From contig JAQGDQ010000002.1 of NCBI GenBank assembly GCA_030141605.1, forward strand, positions 2,588,501 to 2,652,500: 64,000 bases of DNA, given 5' to 3'. Below the pieces are notes generated by a model. That model was not told where the DNA came from. It did no database searches and saw only the letters and a list, made by a program, of their open reading frames with translations. The DNA is from Tubiluchus corallicola. Lineage: Eukaryota; Priapulida; Priapulimorpha; Priapulimorphida; Tubiluchidae. The position numbers were made by a program, and so were the translations under genes. Shown here one piece after another: positions 1 through 12,431 of the stretch. Within the stretch, counting starts at the first letter, position 1, and each line of letters begins with the position of its first letter.

Positions 1-416
1 ATATTCTATTGTTAGATAACAGGTCCTGGGTAACTTATTGTGTCATATGGAATGCAGATATTAGTGAGGTGCTCACTGACTTTGAATGGGTGATTCAAGA
101 TCAAATGTCATTTAAAACTAAGAAAAACTGTAAGCGATGAGCATCCAAACTACAGCACTGGACAAGGGACAAGTTTTATTGTAGTTGCTGATGACATCTA
201 ATGAGTGGTTCAAGATCAAGGGCTCAAAATCACAGCTGAAAAATTACAAGAAGTTGGACAAGCAAGTTTGAGTAGCTAGTTGAACCAATTAGTGTCAAAT
301 TTTCTAATTATGATGCAATCAGCAACCTTGAGTTGATGGTGTGAATCTTAATGAACACAAATCTGCAAGTGCAAGTATTGCCTCCTCCAAACCGTAATTA
401 TAATTTTTTGTTTTAG
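1..416. other. Intron sequence upstream of first visible NDUFAF7 exon
   Basis: I see no exon here. The stretch is AT-rich and ends in a T-rich tract plus AG at 411-416 that acts as the acceptor for the exon starting at 417. The 5' exons of NDUFAF7 (mitochondrial presequence and roughly the first 100 residues by comparison with the family) must lie before the window. Confidence 0.6.
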
Positions 417-3400
417 TTACTCGGAGTCTGGCTAATCCATGAGTGGATGAAGACTGGGAAAACAGAGCAAGGATTAAATGTAGTGGAGTTAGGACCAGGA
501 CGTGGCACTTTAGCACATGACATTTTAAGGGTGAGCTCTCTCATTAAGTCATTATGATATGAAATCCAAATCTTAAGTTTATGTCTGTGAACTTGTTAGC
601 TGCATTTGTTTCGCAGTGAAATAAGCTATATAATGCTACAGCGCCGGGTACACCACAGTGCATCATACATAGATAAAAGTAATGAAAATAAAAATATATA
701 ATGCTATAGTGTCTGGCACACCATGGTGCATCACACATAGATAAAAGTAATGAAAAGAAAGATTATTAAGCCTTTCACACTATCCCCTAAAGGCAAGGTA
801 TTTTTATCTTAAATTACACGAGGGTCCTTTTAGTTTGGTTAAAGCAAGACACTGATGATCTCTGTGCCATTACCTTTGCATTTAAGAAAATCGAGAGCAA
901 ACTGACAGATAGGCAAACAAAATTCGTTTTTTATAAAAACTGCAAATTGTTTAATGGTAGATTTTAAGGAATAAATCTATAGTTATTTCCATGCATCTAT
1001 AACTAACAAAACTCAACCCCAACCCAGATAAATTAAAGGAGAGAAAAGGATATTTACCAGCATACCATGGATCCATAAGCAATGCAAAATCCCATTGACC
1101 TCACTCATTGATGATAAGTGCATGGGAACCATAACTGCATAGAAACTGCATGCCGTGGCTTACTCATTGCAGACTTATCAGCGCCAGTGTATTTGTCAGA
1201 AACAAAGATCTAGAAACTTAAAATGTCTCAGGATGCTCCTGTACCCTACAATTCTTCAAAATTGAGCAGGTAGTAAGAAAATTCCGCGTCCTAACCATAC
1301 GGCAACAACGCATTGAGCATTCTCACTCGATCAAATTCTGATGACTCTTGGCACCTTGCTCCAATAGTTCTATCAAATTTTTTATGTGTTAATTACTGTT
1401 GGATGATTTTAAATTCAGTCCGCAGAAGGTGTACATAGTTAACTACACTATTTACACTCTAATATGTGTGTACGCCTAACATATGGGTAACATTATACTA
1501 TTAATGTACGACAAAAGGTCATTTTGGGGTAGGTTGGAATATAGGGGATGGAGTTGAGGAGAGGGAGAGCTAAAAATGCTTTTGCTTAGGGTGCCAAATT
1601 ATCTAGAGCCGGTTCTGAGTAGTATGTAATTGTGATTGCAATGTATTTATCTAATTATGGAAAAATCAATTAATTTTTAGGTGATTGGTCATTTTGAAGA
1701 CATTGCCAGTTGTTCAGCAATGCATTTAGTTGAAGTTAGTCCAAAACTTAGTCGCCTTCAAGAAGAAAAACTGTGTGGGAAAAATTCCTCGACAGAAACT
1801 ATCGAGGTGCAAAAAATGCTCTCGACGTCATCATCATCAGGCCAATCTTCTCATGATGAAAACTCACAAGCTGATGTATTATTATCGAAAATGCAGTTGC
1901 CACCAAATGAAAGCAATACGTTTTACAAGTGTGCAAGAAGTAAAGGAGGTGTGCCCGTTTATTGGTATGAGAGTTTGTCTGACATTTCGCGAGTTCCTGC
2001 AATGTTTATTGCAAATGAGTTCTTAGATGCACTTCCTATTCATAAGTTTCAGGTACAATTAAAATTTTATAAATGCTTCTTTAGTGATGTTTTTCACGTT
2101 TCAGCGATGCTGAAAACAAAAATTGTGTTTTGCTCATCGTTTATTCACTAGCTGCTTCATTCCAGTGATTATTGGCTTCTAGCACCCTCTCTAACTGCTA
2201 CAGTAATTTTCAGTAATGAGTTGTTTACTATCAAGGCAAATGCTCACAGATAACAGCTAAAATTAGTGCCAAATGTATATCTAATTTTACAACCACTGTG
2301 ATGCTCATGCATGATAAGCACAGTTTGAAGAACTTTTGGTAAACAATCTACTCATATCTTACAGAACTGCTAAACATCGCCAATCCAGACTCGCCTAAAA
2401 CCACACTCTAGATGACTAGACTCAGATGTGGCGAGCTTCCAATCTTCACATTGTAATAAAATTGAGAATTTAACCCCTGAATGCATGAATAAGAATGGTG
2501 GACTTGAAAAACCTTATTTCAAATCATTTTTGTAACTACAGTTTTTGGAATAGTTTTTTGTAAATGTTGATGACAGTTTTTATTCTAAAACTGATTGTAT
2601 GATTGCATATGTACCTGAATGTATATATAATGACACGATAATCAGCTGGCCAATTTGCAATTTGCTATGCACCTATAGCTATTAACTGCAGAATATTATA
2701 ATGACTACAATATGTATATTTCTCGTATACTGTATCTAAATAATTATCGTGTTGTAGAAAACTTCAAAAGGCTGGAGAGAAGTGTTTGTTAATACTGATG
2801 GTGGAAGTGGTTTTTGTTTTTCGTTAGCATCACAGTCCACACCAGCATGTGTGTTAATCCAGGTGAGAATTATATTTTTGAAAAAAATGGCTGCATTATT
2901 TGTGTCGGCTTATGCCAGTTATACATTCAGATGCTTTTAATCTGTAATTTTTCTGCTGTTTAAGTGAACTGTAGTGGCGTAGCTAATAGAGGCAGAGGGG
3001 CAACTGCCTCAGGTGCCACTTTGATCCAGTTACCTGAAAATGTTGATTCTCAATAGTAAAAAAACAAAATGCCCGACACAATTTAATTTTCCACGAAAAT
3101 GTATACTGCGCTACCATAACTTGGATGACCTTAACTAGTAATTTTATATCTTTACACAGTAATAGTAAGAATAATTGTACAAATAGTAATAATTGTAATA
3201 TTTACACAGTTTTTCTTCACTTTGAAAATTTCCGTGCAGTACGTTTTGAGTTAACTATAAAATATATTTATAATCACATTTCTTCCTGTTTTAACATTTG
3301 AAGATGCCTCTGAGTATCATGATATGCCTTCTAAATGCAAGGAGAATTTATTTCTTAACAAACAAATTTTTTCAACAGTGCTTTATTATTTTATCAGTTT

Positions 3401-6400
3401 ATCTCTACAACTTACTGCAATTGCATCATCAAAGTCAGAGCCGTTCTGTGTGCCACTGAGTCCATGCGCATATTATTTTGAGTTCCCACATGTTGAGTTG
3501 TAATGTGATCTAAAAAATTTTAGATTTAGTCCTTTACTAAAGATGCCGCCAGATTTATTGAAGCATAATTATTGTAATAATTTTATGTGAAAATGGCCTT
3601 TTGTCAAATTTTCACTGATTTTGCAACTTAATCTGTTTAAAAGTGCAATAATTATTAAAAGCATGAAACCAGGCATTTAATAGATATCACCTAACCCTGT
3701 CTACTATATTATTATAGCAGTTACTATAGTTATATTGATTATAGTAAGTGAACTTGTGTGATTTTGTTTTCCCAAAATTTTAGAAACTGTGGTTATTTAT
3801 GAATAAGCAATACATAAGATGTTATCTATAGAGTTTGTATAAGATGGCTCATAGTCTTTCCAACAGGTTCTTGAAATTAGCCATCTAAATCATCCAACTT
3901 TTTTTAGAGATTTTTCAAACTTTTCTGTGAATAACTTTGTAGCTACTTGCCAATTTGTAACATTGTAGTCAATTTGACTAACAAATAGCAAATCGATCCA
4001 ATATGCAACACAGACATGAAAAGTGCCTAAATGCTCAGAAGTTTGCGTAGAAGCACCAAAATTCCTAAATAAGGTTCTAGTTCCATTGTGTCTGGTGTGA
4101 TAATTAGACAAAACATCTTTATCACTAAAATGTCCGCATATCTCATTAACAAACCTGCTAATTATTCTACTAGTAATTCATATATTGCAAATATTATCCA
4201 CTTATTTACCCTTCTGTCAGTTGTGTTTTAAACTTCACAGGAATATTATTGGCTTTTGTAGGCAGACGAAACAAGAAATCATGTTGAAATCTGTCCAGAT
4301 GCTGGTATTATTGCACAAACTCTTTCACAGCGTATTGCAAATGATGGAGGTGCTGCTTTGATCATTGACTACGGCCATGGAGGCGAAAAAACCGACACTC
4401 TCAGGGTATATAGTCTTCCAAGTCCAAGTCTGTAACTGAAAAAGAATTCTCACCAAAGTCAGCAATTTGCTCAGCCCAAAGAATTACTAGATAGCCCAGT
4501 AACTTTGATGGTGTCATTAGTTTTATCATTACTTATTATTCTGAAATGTTGAGCATAAAGCTCCTGAAATGTTTGAAGATAGCAGCAATTACAGCAAAAC
4601 CTGCTATTAGCACATTCTGTATTTGTGGTATTATTCGTGGCATGCAAATGCTAATCAAGAAACCAGTTTTTGCCCATCTCTTTGCACACTTATTAGTAAT
4701 TAAATAAAAAAATGAGTTTGAAGAAAACCTTGTTTTTATTGTTTTTGTCATGTGGATTTTGTCAGGCACCTTGTTGAAATAGTATTAGACCTATATTTAC
4801 TGCAGTGTCGAATCAAAAATTTTGGTGTTTCTTACATATTTGTTAACCTGACATAATTTGACAAATGAAAAGAGTTTGCTGTTCACTTGAAAATGTATGC
4901 AAAACCCCAGTGGTCATAGGACTAAAATCCGTTTTTAGATTGTTTGTTTTCTCTTAATATTAAAGTGATCTTCGATTTTTTTATCGTTTACATACATCGG
5001 TTACATACATTCACAGGGTTTTCGAAATCATAAACTGCATGATGTTCTTAAAGATCCAGGAACTGCTGATATTACTGCTGACGTTGATTTCAGTTATCTG
5101 CGCAGAATGACAGGAGATAATGGTACATTCTTTTGTCATTTGTCATGTGTTAAATTTGCATAGAGCTTCACTAACTTATGCATTTGTTTACAATAATATT
5201 GTACTAGGTTTATTCAGGTCAATTGCTGTTCTTATGAATAAACAATATGTAAAACATATTATTCAGGAACATATTGCGAATTAAAATGTACACTTTTGTA
5301 GTTATTGTAGAGTTTGGGAGCTCTTGAGCTTTAGCAATTAATACATCTTATCCAACTACTGTAGTTCAGCAGAATAAATGGTAGGATTTTTATGCACGGT
5401 TTGGCAGTGTGCAAGTCAGCATCCAGCACTTTGTATCAGGATCCATTATAGTCAGTTGTCACTTTCCCTCCACTGTTCTCCTTGGTCCAATTAACGAGGC
5501 CTAATTATCGCAGTGACTTCCAGGTATTCAATGTTCATCCTTAGAATAGTTTGTTTATCGTCTATCTTTATATTTGTTCTTTTACAGTAACAGTGTTTGG
5601 GCCAATATCTCAGGCAGAATTCTTGCAAAACATGGCAATCGATGTACGGATGAAGGTAAATTTGTTATTACAATGAATCATAGAAAATTTGGCTATGGAC
5701 AATAATTTAAGCAATTATTTTTATGACAGGTTGTAACTATTTTTATAACACACGCAAATGGTCAGTGTCACACATGTGCAAAATATGATACATATGTGCT
5801 ACACAAAAAGCTTTTTGACTTGTACTCTCCACTTCTGTCAAAACCATTACACAAATCCGAAAACCTGGTTTAGTTCAACACATCATTTGGATGTGCTGCT
5901 GGTCTAAAATAATATTCAAAAAGGAGAAAGCTAAAGCATTTATCCAGCAGCCTAGCTAAATTTTAATTGGTCTTATAAAGACCTGAATTGTATTAAAAAA
6001 ATTGAGTGGCCCCAATTTTGGGGCATCATCTTGTAAAAATAACAAGCAGTTCATTTTTATAACTCTCTGTTTAACATTTACTACCTAATTTTTTTGATTG
6101 TGCACAAAAATAGTTTTTATTACGGTATTTTTGTGCACACCGGTCTAATGATTTCATTTGATGAAATGTTAATAAATCTTAAAAAACAGTGTGCACTCTT
6201 GAACCCTTATTTTAATACAATATTAATTAGTAGTTATTAAATATTAAATTAATTTGCCAAAACGGGTTTCATGAAATTGGAACATTCACTAATTTCAAGA
6301 TACTGTGTACTGTGCATTTGAAAGTATAATAATAATCTATTATTTGTAGAGCGCATTCACATCGGATATCTCGATATGCTTTACAATTTTCAATTACACA

Positions 6401-7973
6401 CCATCATTATAAAATTAATCATTCTTAAAATCACAAAATTATGTAAATTGTAAATAGTGCTAAGCTTATAAGGTTTTGAAAGTCATCGTAAAATTGAATA
6501 ATGTATAAATAAAACTATAATTCACAATGCTGCCTAAAAAGATGTGCTTTCAAGTGTTTTTTCGAAGTTTTTAATATTGGTAGTTGATGCATAGTTAAAG
6601 GTAAATGACTCCGCAATCGTGAAGCACTAACTGCAAAAGCATGACAGCCATATGTTACTGGCTTATATTTGGGCTTTTTTAACCGTAAATTATCAACTGC
6701 TGCGCGATTACGACTTACAACATCGTCATGAGTAGCTCTATGCAGAAATAAAAGATCAAACAAGTATGTTGCACACTGTACAAAAAATTTTGTAGGTAAA
6801 TACTAGAATTTTGATTTCAGTGCACTTATAAAAAAACAACCAATGCAAGTCACAAAGAACTCATGTGATATGCTGGAGAGTTCGTGTAATGAGTCGTGCT
6901 GTCGTATTTTGCATTGGCTGCAGATGATTTGTAAGATCATTTGGCTGAAGGTCATGCAAAAGACTATTGCAGTGCATGGACTAGAAGTTCAGCTGTGGTG
7001 AGGCTAAGAATATTACGGATGCGACCAATGTGGTAAAGAGCATGAGACGCTTTCTTGACAATTTGTGAAATGTGACTATTAGGAATGCCATCCTCGTCAA
7101 AATAAAAACCCAAATCCTTGACAGTTTCAGAAGGTGCAACATAGTCATCCCCACTTTAAAGATTTCTGAGACTCATGAAATTTTGAGTGAATATGAATTA
7201 CTTCAGTTTTGCCATCATTTAAAATTAGTTTGCTGGCTGCCATCCAAAAGCAGATGTCAGTACACAGTTTTCTACATTCGTTTGTGAAGAAACAGCATTT
7301 TTACAAACAAGATAGTGTATAATCAGATGAAATATGATGTATGGCATTTAGTTTTCCAGCAGGGTGTATGTGCATAAAAATATGCTGTAATAGTACAATG
7401 TGCACAGAATATAATTACATGTATTACAAAACATTTATAAGTGTGTTGTCTTACTTCTTGTGCCAAATGAAATCACTACAAGCTTGTCAAGGTCATAAGG
7501 TACCTATCAAGGTCAACACACATAATTTACATCATAGCAATGACATGCTCATGGTCATCAGGAGGAACATGGCCAGTATTTGGCTTCTTTTCCTTTACCC
7601 TCAAACTCAGACAAAAACAACCAAATGTGCTACTTTTTCATGATTTACTTAAGATGAACTTTTATCGAAATGTGCTACTTTTTCATGATTTACTTTAAGA
7701 TGAACTTTTATCATTTGTACTTGTCGGCTTAATACATGCAAATTTTTGCATTTATTGTGTGTATTTCACCTTTAATCTTTGCATTGTTTTCAACAGAAAT
7801 TGATACAAAACAGTAAGGAAGCTGAAAGACGAGATCTGATAAGTGGTTACGAGATGCTGATAAGCTCCTCTCAGATGGGAGAGAGATTTAAATTCTTTGC
7901 CATCATGTCCAAGGATGTCTATAGTACAGCAGAAAGTGATAATAAACCAGCTGGATTCATGCCTGCTTTTTAG
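417..7973 (+). CDS. NDUFAF7: NDUFAF7, complex I assembly arginine methyltransferase (5' partial, 7 exons)
   Basis: The family (MidA/DUF185, class I SAM-dependent methyltransferases) acts in the mitochondrial matrix and symmetrically dimethylates an arginine of NDUFS2 during complex I assembly. Exons joined by eye, all GT-AG: 417-530, 1681-2052, 2758-2862, 4262-4405, 5017-5122, 5588-5655, 7797-7973. They give 361 residues in one open frame ending in TAG. Seen motifs: VVELGPGRGT (SAM loop) in the first exon, HLVEVS and ANEFLDALPIHKFQ in the second, EICPDAG and DYGHGGEKTDTLRG across the fourth and fifth, ITADVDFSYLRRM, then GYEMLISSSQMGERFKFFA near the end. The second exon has a Ser-rich, Glu/Gln-rich loop (about residues 60-110 of the visible part) longer than in the human protein. 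The N-terminus is outside the window. The last intron holds a dead LINE. The 3' UTR probably contains a MITE. Confidence 0.95.
6324..7290 (-). mobile_element. Decayed 3' end of a CR1/L2-type LINE in NDUFAF7 intron
   Basis: Read on the minus strand, 7280-7050 gives peptide pieces typical of the end of a non-LTR reverse transcriptase (WMAASKLILNDGKTEVIHI, VKDLGFYFDEDGIPNSHIS, then HALYHIGRIRNILSLTTAEL). Positions 6763-6515 give the usual C-terminal block (YGCHAFAVSASRLRSHLP followed by a Lys-rich HLKAHLF motif). Stops and frame changes interrupt it. The 3' part carries an AGCGC-containing segment near 6359 and a (ATT)n-like tail near 6325-6345. This is a dead fragment; the clade is inferred from these blocks only. 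Confidence 0.8.
7623..7713. repeat. 45-bp tandem duplication
   Basis: Two adjacent 45-46 bp copies (7623-7667 and 7668-7713) both contain TGTGCTACTTTTTCATG and AAGATGAACTTTTATC. They differ by about one inserted T. The repeat lies in the last NDUFAF7 intron, about 80 bp before the terminal exon, and has no evident function. Confidence 0.9.
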
Positions 7974-8302
7974 ATTTTTGTCTGCCAAGCCATTATTGTA
8001 AGGCATACTCATTTTTTATGCAGACCAAAGGTAATCGAGATAATTATATTGGTTGGAATGCATTATTTTGACATGGTGCAATTGTTAAACATGATGATGT
8101 TCACAAAAAATTTATATCTAAGAAATTTTGCTTGTTCAGTTACAATCAAAATTTGTATATGCAGTTTTTTTAATATCTATTGTCTGACAGTGATCACAAA
8201 ACTGACATATGTTTAGGCTGATGATCTGACCAACTGTTATTATTGTGATTTTATCAATTGAGATATATTTTTTATCTTTGCATAGTTTGTAAAACTACAA
8301 TA

Positions 8303-8808
8303 CAGTGGCCGCCGCTTATTGTGGACACCTCGGGCCAGCAGTGTATGTCCATATTAAGCGGCTGTCCATATTAAGCGAAGTGACCCATGAAGACCCTTCC
8401 CCTTCATTAAAAAAGGCAAAAAACTGTCTGTATCAACTCGTCTCCTGTTTTATTGAAAAAAAGAAGTCAGACGAGTTTGTTTGGCAGGAAACTTTTCTCT
8501 CAACCTTGAACGGAAGGAAGTTACACAGTTTCGAAGCTCTGAAGGCCACGGCAAACGGCGAACTGACTGATGCAATGACTCACACAGGCAGCAGAGCGGG
8601 AAGCTCTTTTCAATCACACGCGCAGGCCGTGGTTGGCACGGCTGGTTCACGTTATATGACCTTACGTTATAGGTTCGCTGTCCATATTAAGCGGCGGTTG
8701 TCCATATTAACCGGCGGATTTTATTAGGGGAAAATTCCGTCCCTCGCGAGTTGTCCACAATAACCGGCTGTCCACAATAACCGTGTCCATAATAAGCGGC
8801 GGCCACTG
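8303..8808. mobile_element. Tc1/mariner-superfamily-like MITE (506 bp, TA target duplication)
   Basis: The ends are inverted repeats: CAGTGGCCGCCGCTTATTGT at the left and its near-perfect complement at the right (ending GGCGGCCACTG). Both ends are flanked by TA (8301-8302 and 8809-8810), the target duplication of Tc1/mariner/pogo elements. Sub-terminal copies of TGTCCATATTAAGCGG and TGTCCACAATAACCGG recur in both arms. A 140-codon open frame crosses the element, but it includes the terminal repeats and resembles no transposase I know, so I call the element non-autonomous. It lies between the NDUFAF7 stop and the AATAAA at 8925, hence probably within the 3' UTR. Confidence 0.85.
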
Positions 8809-8924
8809 TATTTGAAAGATATTGAACGTTATGACTCACTGTAAATTTGGAAAACTGCTCATTTCACTTACAAATCTGCTAATGTTTGGAGAATGTTCTA
8901 TAATATTATTAGGGTTTACCAATC

Positions 8925-8930
8925 AATAAA
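8925..8930 (+). terminator. Candidate poly(A) signal of NDUFAF7
   Basis: This is the first AATAAA I see downstream of the NDUFAF7 stop at 7973. If it is used, the 3' UTR is about 1 kb and contains the MITE at 8303-8808. Confidence 0.45.
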
Positions 8931-9400
8931 GTAACGATGTTATCACATGAAAAAAGCTGTTTGTTGGTATCATATATATACATATATATATATATGATAA
9001 AAATAATTTTCACTTAACTTTACAATAAATGAAATGTCGTCGTCATTCTACACACTGTAATTTGAAATCTGTACAAGTTTCTATTTGGTAATTGCCTCCA
9101 TCTGTGTTACCTGAGCCTAGCAGTTTCATGGAAACAAATTGCAGTAGGTTGATACAATGATCTCGTGTTAACAGAACTTCCTAATACTGCTGCCTGTAGT
9201 ACTGTCCACTTTGCAGTGATGAACCATTTTTTTGTACCAAGCTTCAAGCTTGCCATCAATAATAATTTCTGTAGATAAAAAGAATCTCGGCAAGATTGCC
9301 ACAGCTTGTAACCTCTAATAACATTTGCATTGACATTATGTAAAACACCTGTGGCAGATTATAATAGGCATTGCAAGCAGTGCCTCTTTAAACACTACTC

Positions 9401-10863
9401 CTATTCTCTTTGCAAGCTACTCTCCTGTTGTGGCATAGCTTGAATAAGCATCTGGATTCTTTCTAGTACAATTTCATTGGTGCTCTGACAGTCTGCTACT
9501 CCATAAGGGGGAAAAATGGTCACAGCATCCATAATTGTAAAAACACTGTCATGCTCTCCTGTCACTGCATAGGGGACTCTATTCTGTGTTAGCCAAGCTT
9601 TCAGTTTCTGGCTTTTCTCTTCCAGATTCTTTGCATCTTCTGTGGCAGGCTTATTTCGAAACAGTTTGTCCAAGAATTGTTTCAATGATGGTGTGGCATC
9701 ATTAAGAACCGTTACATTTCTTACAGCATGTCCAAGAATGAGATGTAAGCAGTCTGGTTGATGTGACTCATCCAGAGTAACGAGCACGAAACTGAAATAC
9801 AATTAAATTAACACACATTATTATAGTAGGCCTGAATTGCAAAATATTACAGTTTGCAATAAAGCAAAATGGAAACGTGATTTAGTGAATTATATAAACA
9901 TGCAGTGCTTAAAGTGCGCTGGGACTGTCAGAGTCGCAAACCCGGAATTTGAGTTAGACCCTGCACCTAAAGAAAAACAGTCTTGTGAGGTAGCGCATTT
10001 AGTTTTCTCACCGTTTAAATGCTATGAGCCTATTCATAACACGTTAATAGTGCAATTTCTGTCTTTCATTCAGCAAAATTGAACTGCAGATGCCAATTGT
10101 TACAATGGGCACAAATAGTTTTTTTGTACTGAGCTGCTGCGACCGCTTTATGATAACATGCTGCAACTTCTCAGGAAAAAAGAAAAAGGATAAGTGAAGA
10201 GTTAATTCATTTTACTGCAACTTATTTTGCTTTAGACTTGAAAAGTTAGGTGCAGCAAAATTTAGTTGTAATCTGTTGGCATGATTGTCTTTGGCGGAAG
10301 TATGTCAACATGTAAATTGGAGCTAGTGCTTCGTTTGCTTAGTGATTACTTATAGTTGATTTGATTAGAATATGATTTGAATAGGCCCAGACTTATACTG
10401 GGTAATTTATAAAAGCTACATGAAGAAAACTAGTTAATTATTGATAAAAAGCAATTTAATTCCCATTCCATCACAAATCATTTTAGTGGGTAGTTAATAG
10501 TTTCTTTCAAAATTTGCTTTTTTGCATCTTTGTTTGTTAACCATTGAATTATTGAAAGCATTTATTTTGTATTTGCGTTGATGTAAAATAAACAATCTCA
10601 ATCTTGGAATTTTGAAAAAAATCTTCTGACGATGTGCATCGTGGCGCAATGAAAATTTCTGTAAATTGAATTAAATAGACTGATAATACCAGGCACATGT
10701 ACCTTTCACTAACTGGATCCACTGTGTATACCCAGCCCACGTATGCTTTATCTTCAAGAGTTTTCACTTCCACCAACTTGTAAACGTATTCTTTTAACTG
10801 AGAAACATCTTGGTTAAATATTTGATGCTTTTTCTCGTTTGAAAAATTTTCTTCTATCGACAT
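9401..10863 (-). CDS. GEMIN6: Gemin6, SMN-complex subunit (2 exons, complete)
   Basis: Gemin6 heterodimerises with Gemin7 through an Sm-like fold and works in the SMN complex that assembles Sm cores on snRNAs. The minus-strand exons are 10863-10703 and 9791-9401 (TAG). The junction reads GAAAG/GTACAT...TTTCAG/TTTCG, a normal GT-AG intron. The joined frame is 183 residues against 167 in human. The N-terminal part has the Sm-like start (LKEYVYKLVEV, YVGWVYTVDPVSE). The second exon carries the family C-terminal region: LILGHAVRNV, LKAWLTQNRVPYAVTG, and VTIFPPYGVADCQSTNEIVL. The start ATG at 10863 is the first one upstream of the Sm-like block. The gene converges with NDUFAF7 and is head-to-head with ARV1, 1.8 kb away. 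Confidence 0.93.
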
Positions 10864-11770
10864 GGTGTTCTACTTTAACAACATCCATATTCGGCATCAC
10901 ATTTTTGAAGCGGGAATTGATGGCTAATGTCGAAATGCAATGGACACTGAGCTTGCGATTTGTTTAGCAGGTGGCAGCACCCTACAATAAATAGTGTACT
11001 GCTCGCACGTGTTTTAAAATTAGCAGGTAACTAGGTACAGTTACAGTATTGCCACCTTTCTCGTCTCTTTGGCATTTCTAACATTTTTTTACTTTCGACA
11101 GCTTAACATTGTTCTGTTGTTTTTGCTCTTATTTTAAAAATTCTTTAAATTACCCTGTTATTAGTCTACTCTACAATTCACACTAACCTGAGAAGGGTAG
11201 CTGACTTGATGACCAATTGGTCTTTCGCTACCTTTTCTCCTACACACCAACTCTTTCCTTTATGCATAATTTATCCTGTTTAATTAATAACTATAGCATT
11301 AATAGCCTATTTGTATTCTGGTGTAAATGAGGAGGTAAATGTCTATGCCTATATTTTAAGTTTATCTGTCATTTTATATTAAAGATCTTCCATTTCTGCT
11401 TTATTAGCATGTTTGCCCTATTTTAAAGCTCAAGAAAATCCTCCACTTACATAAAGCTTAAAAAATCGTCTTGAAATTTTATACTACTGACTTAATGCCT
11501 TTTTACATGCGTCGGCAGTAATGCTGTATAAAACTTGCAAATTTAAGCGACGACCATTAGACACAACCATTTTAATGGTAGGTCATTTGAAACAAGTTTT
11601 GATAACATTGCGTGAAGTCTGAAAAACTAATCAGAGCATGTGTAATACACACATTACTAACTAAGGAAAAAATTGAATTACTGTATTTGTCAATAAGATT
11701 AAAAATAAGTTTTTGATTAGCGAGTAATGCGCCCTGAAAGGTGAGCCAGCGACATTTTACCAGTTGGCAC

Positions 11771-12280
11771 CAGACATGGACAGATAGTGGATTTGCAGTC
11801 ATGCGGTTGCAGTATGTACATTAATTTTGAGAATAGTGAATTCATTGCGGACTGCGGATTTTTAATGCCTAAAATCTCGGATTTTAAGCGAAATTGCAGC
11901 ATGTAAAGCCACTTATGTTAAGTAAATTTTCAAGTGTTTGTTTTTGATGGTTTATGATGTGCTGTGATGGGTATGATATGGTCAAGTGATATACTATGCA
12001 CATCATGCTGTGTGTTTTGACATTGAATGTTTACAAGCAAAATTGGGGTCTGACTAGTAATTTATTATTGATTCGCGATTATAACTCCTAGCTTCATATT
12101 AAGAAATGGTTTTTAACAATGGGGCACACATACCAAGCCTAGTTAATTTATTGCCTACATTTTTGTGTATACAAGGATATTCAAGTTTCACTCAATCTGC
12201 GGATTTTGCAGATGCGGATATTTACAATTGCAGATTTTGCGGTTGAGGATAAACAAGAAAGTGATATCTGCCCATCTCTG
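11771..12280. mobile_element. hAT-type MITE (510 bp) nested in the dispersed repeat
   Basis: The left end reads CAGACATGGACAGAT and the right end is complementary to CAGAGATGGGCAGAT, an inverted repeat of the hAT kind. The flanks are GTTGGCAC (11763-11770) and ATTGGCAC (12281-12288), an 8-bp target duplication with one mismatch, as expected for hAT. Removing the element restores continuity with the uninterrupted copy near 44.65 kb (TTACCAATTGACACGAAC in reverse complement). GCGGAT-rich sub-repeats occur near both ends. No transposase is present. Confidence 0.85.
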
Positions 12281-12423
12281 ATTGGCACGAACCTTTTTAT
12301 TTTTCGTTACGTAAGTCTTTCCAGCAGGTAAGCGAAATGCTAAGTAATATATATATGCATGGAAAGTTTTTTGGGACATAATTTAACATTGCCCTTTCTT
12401 CCCCTAATTTACGTTTGCATAGG

Positions 12424-12431
12424 TGACGTCA
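12424..12431. promoter_or_regulatory. CRE-like palindrome upstream of ARV1
   Basis: TGACGTCA, the full cAMP-response/ATF site, lies 255 bp before the ARV1 start and inside the dispersed repeat. The matching place in the second repeat copy has only the degenerate ATAACGTCA. Function is inferred from the motif alone. Confidence 0.35.

Noticed and set aside
8305-8727. 140-codon open frame in the Tc1/mariner-like MITE
   Set aside because: It begins inside the terminal inverted repeat, has no DD(E/D) or helix-turn-helix pattern and reads through sub-terminal repeats.
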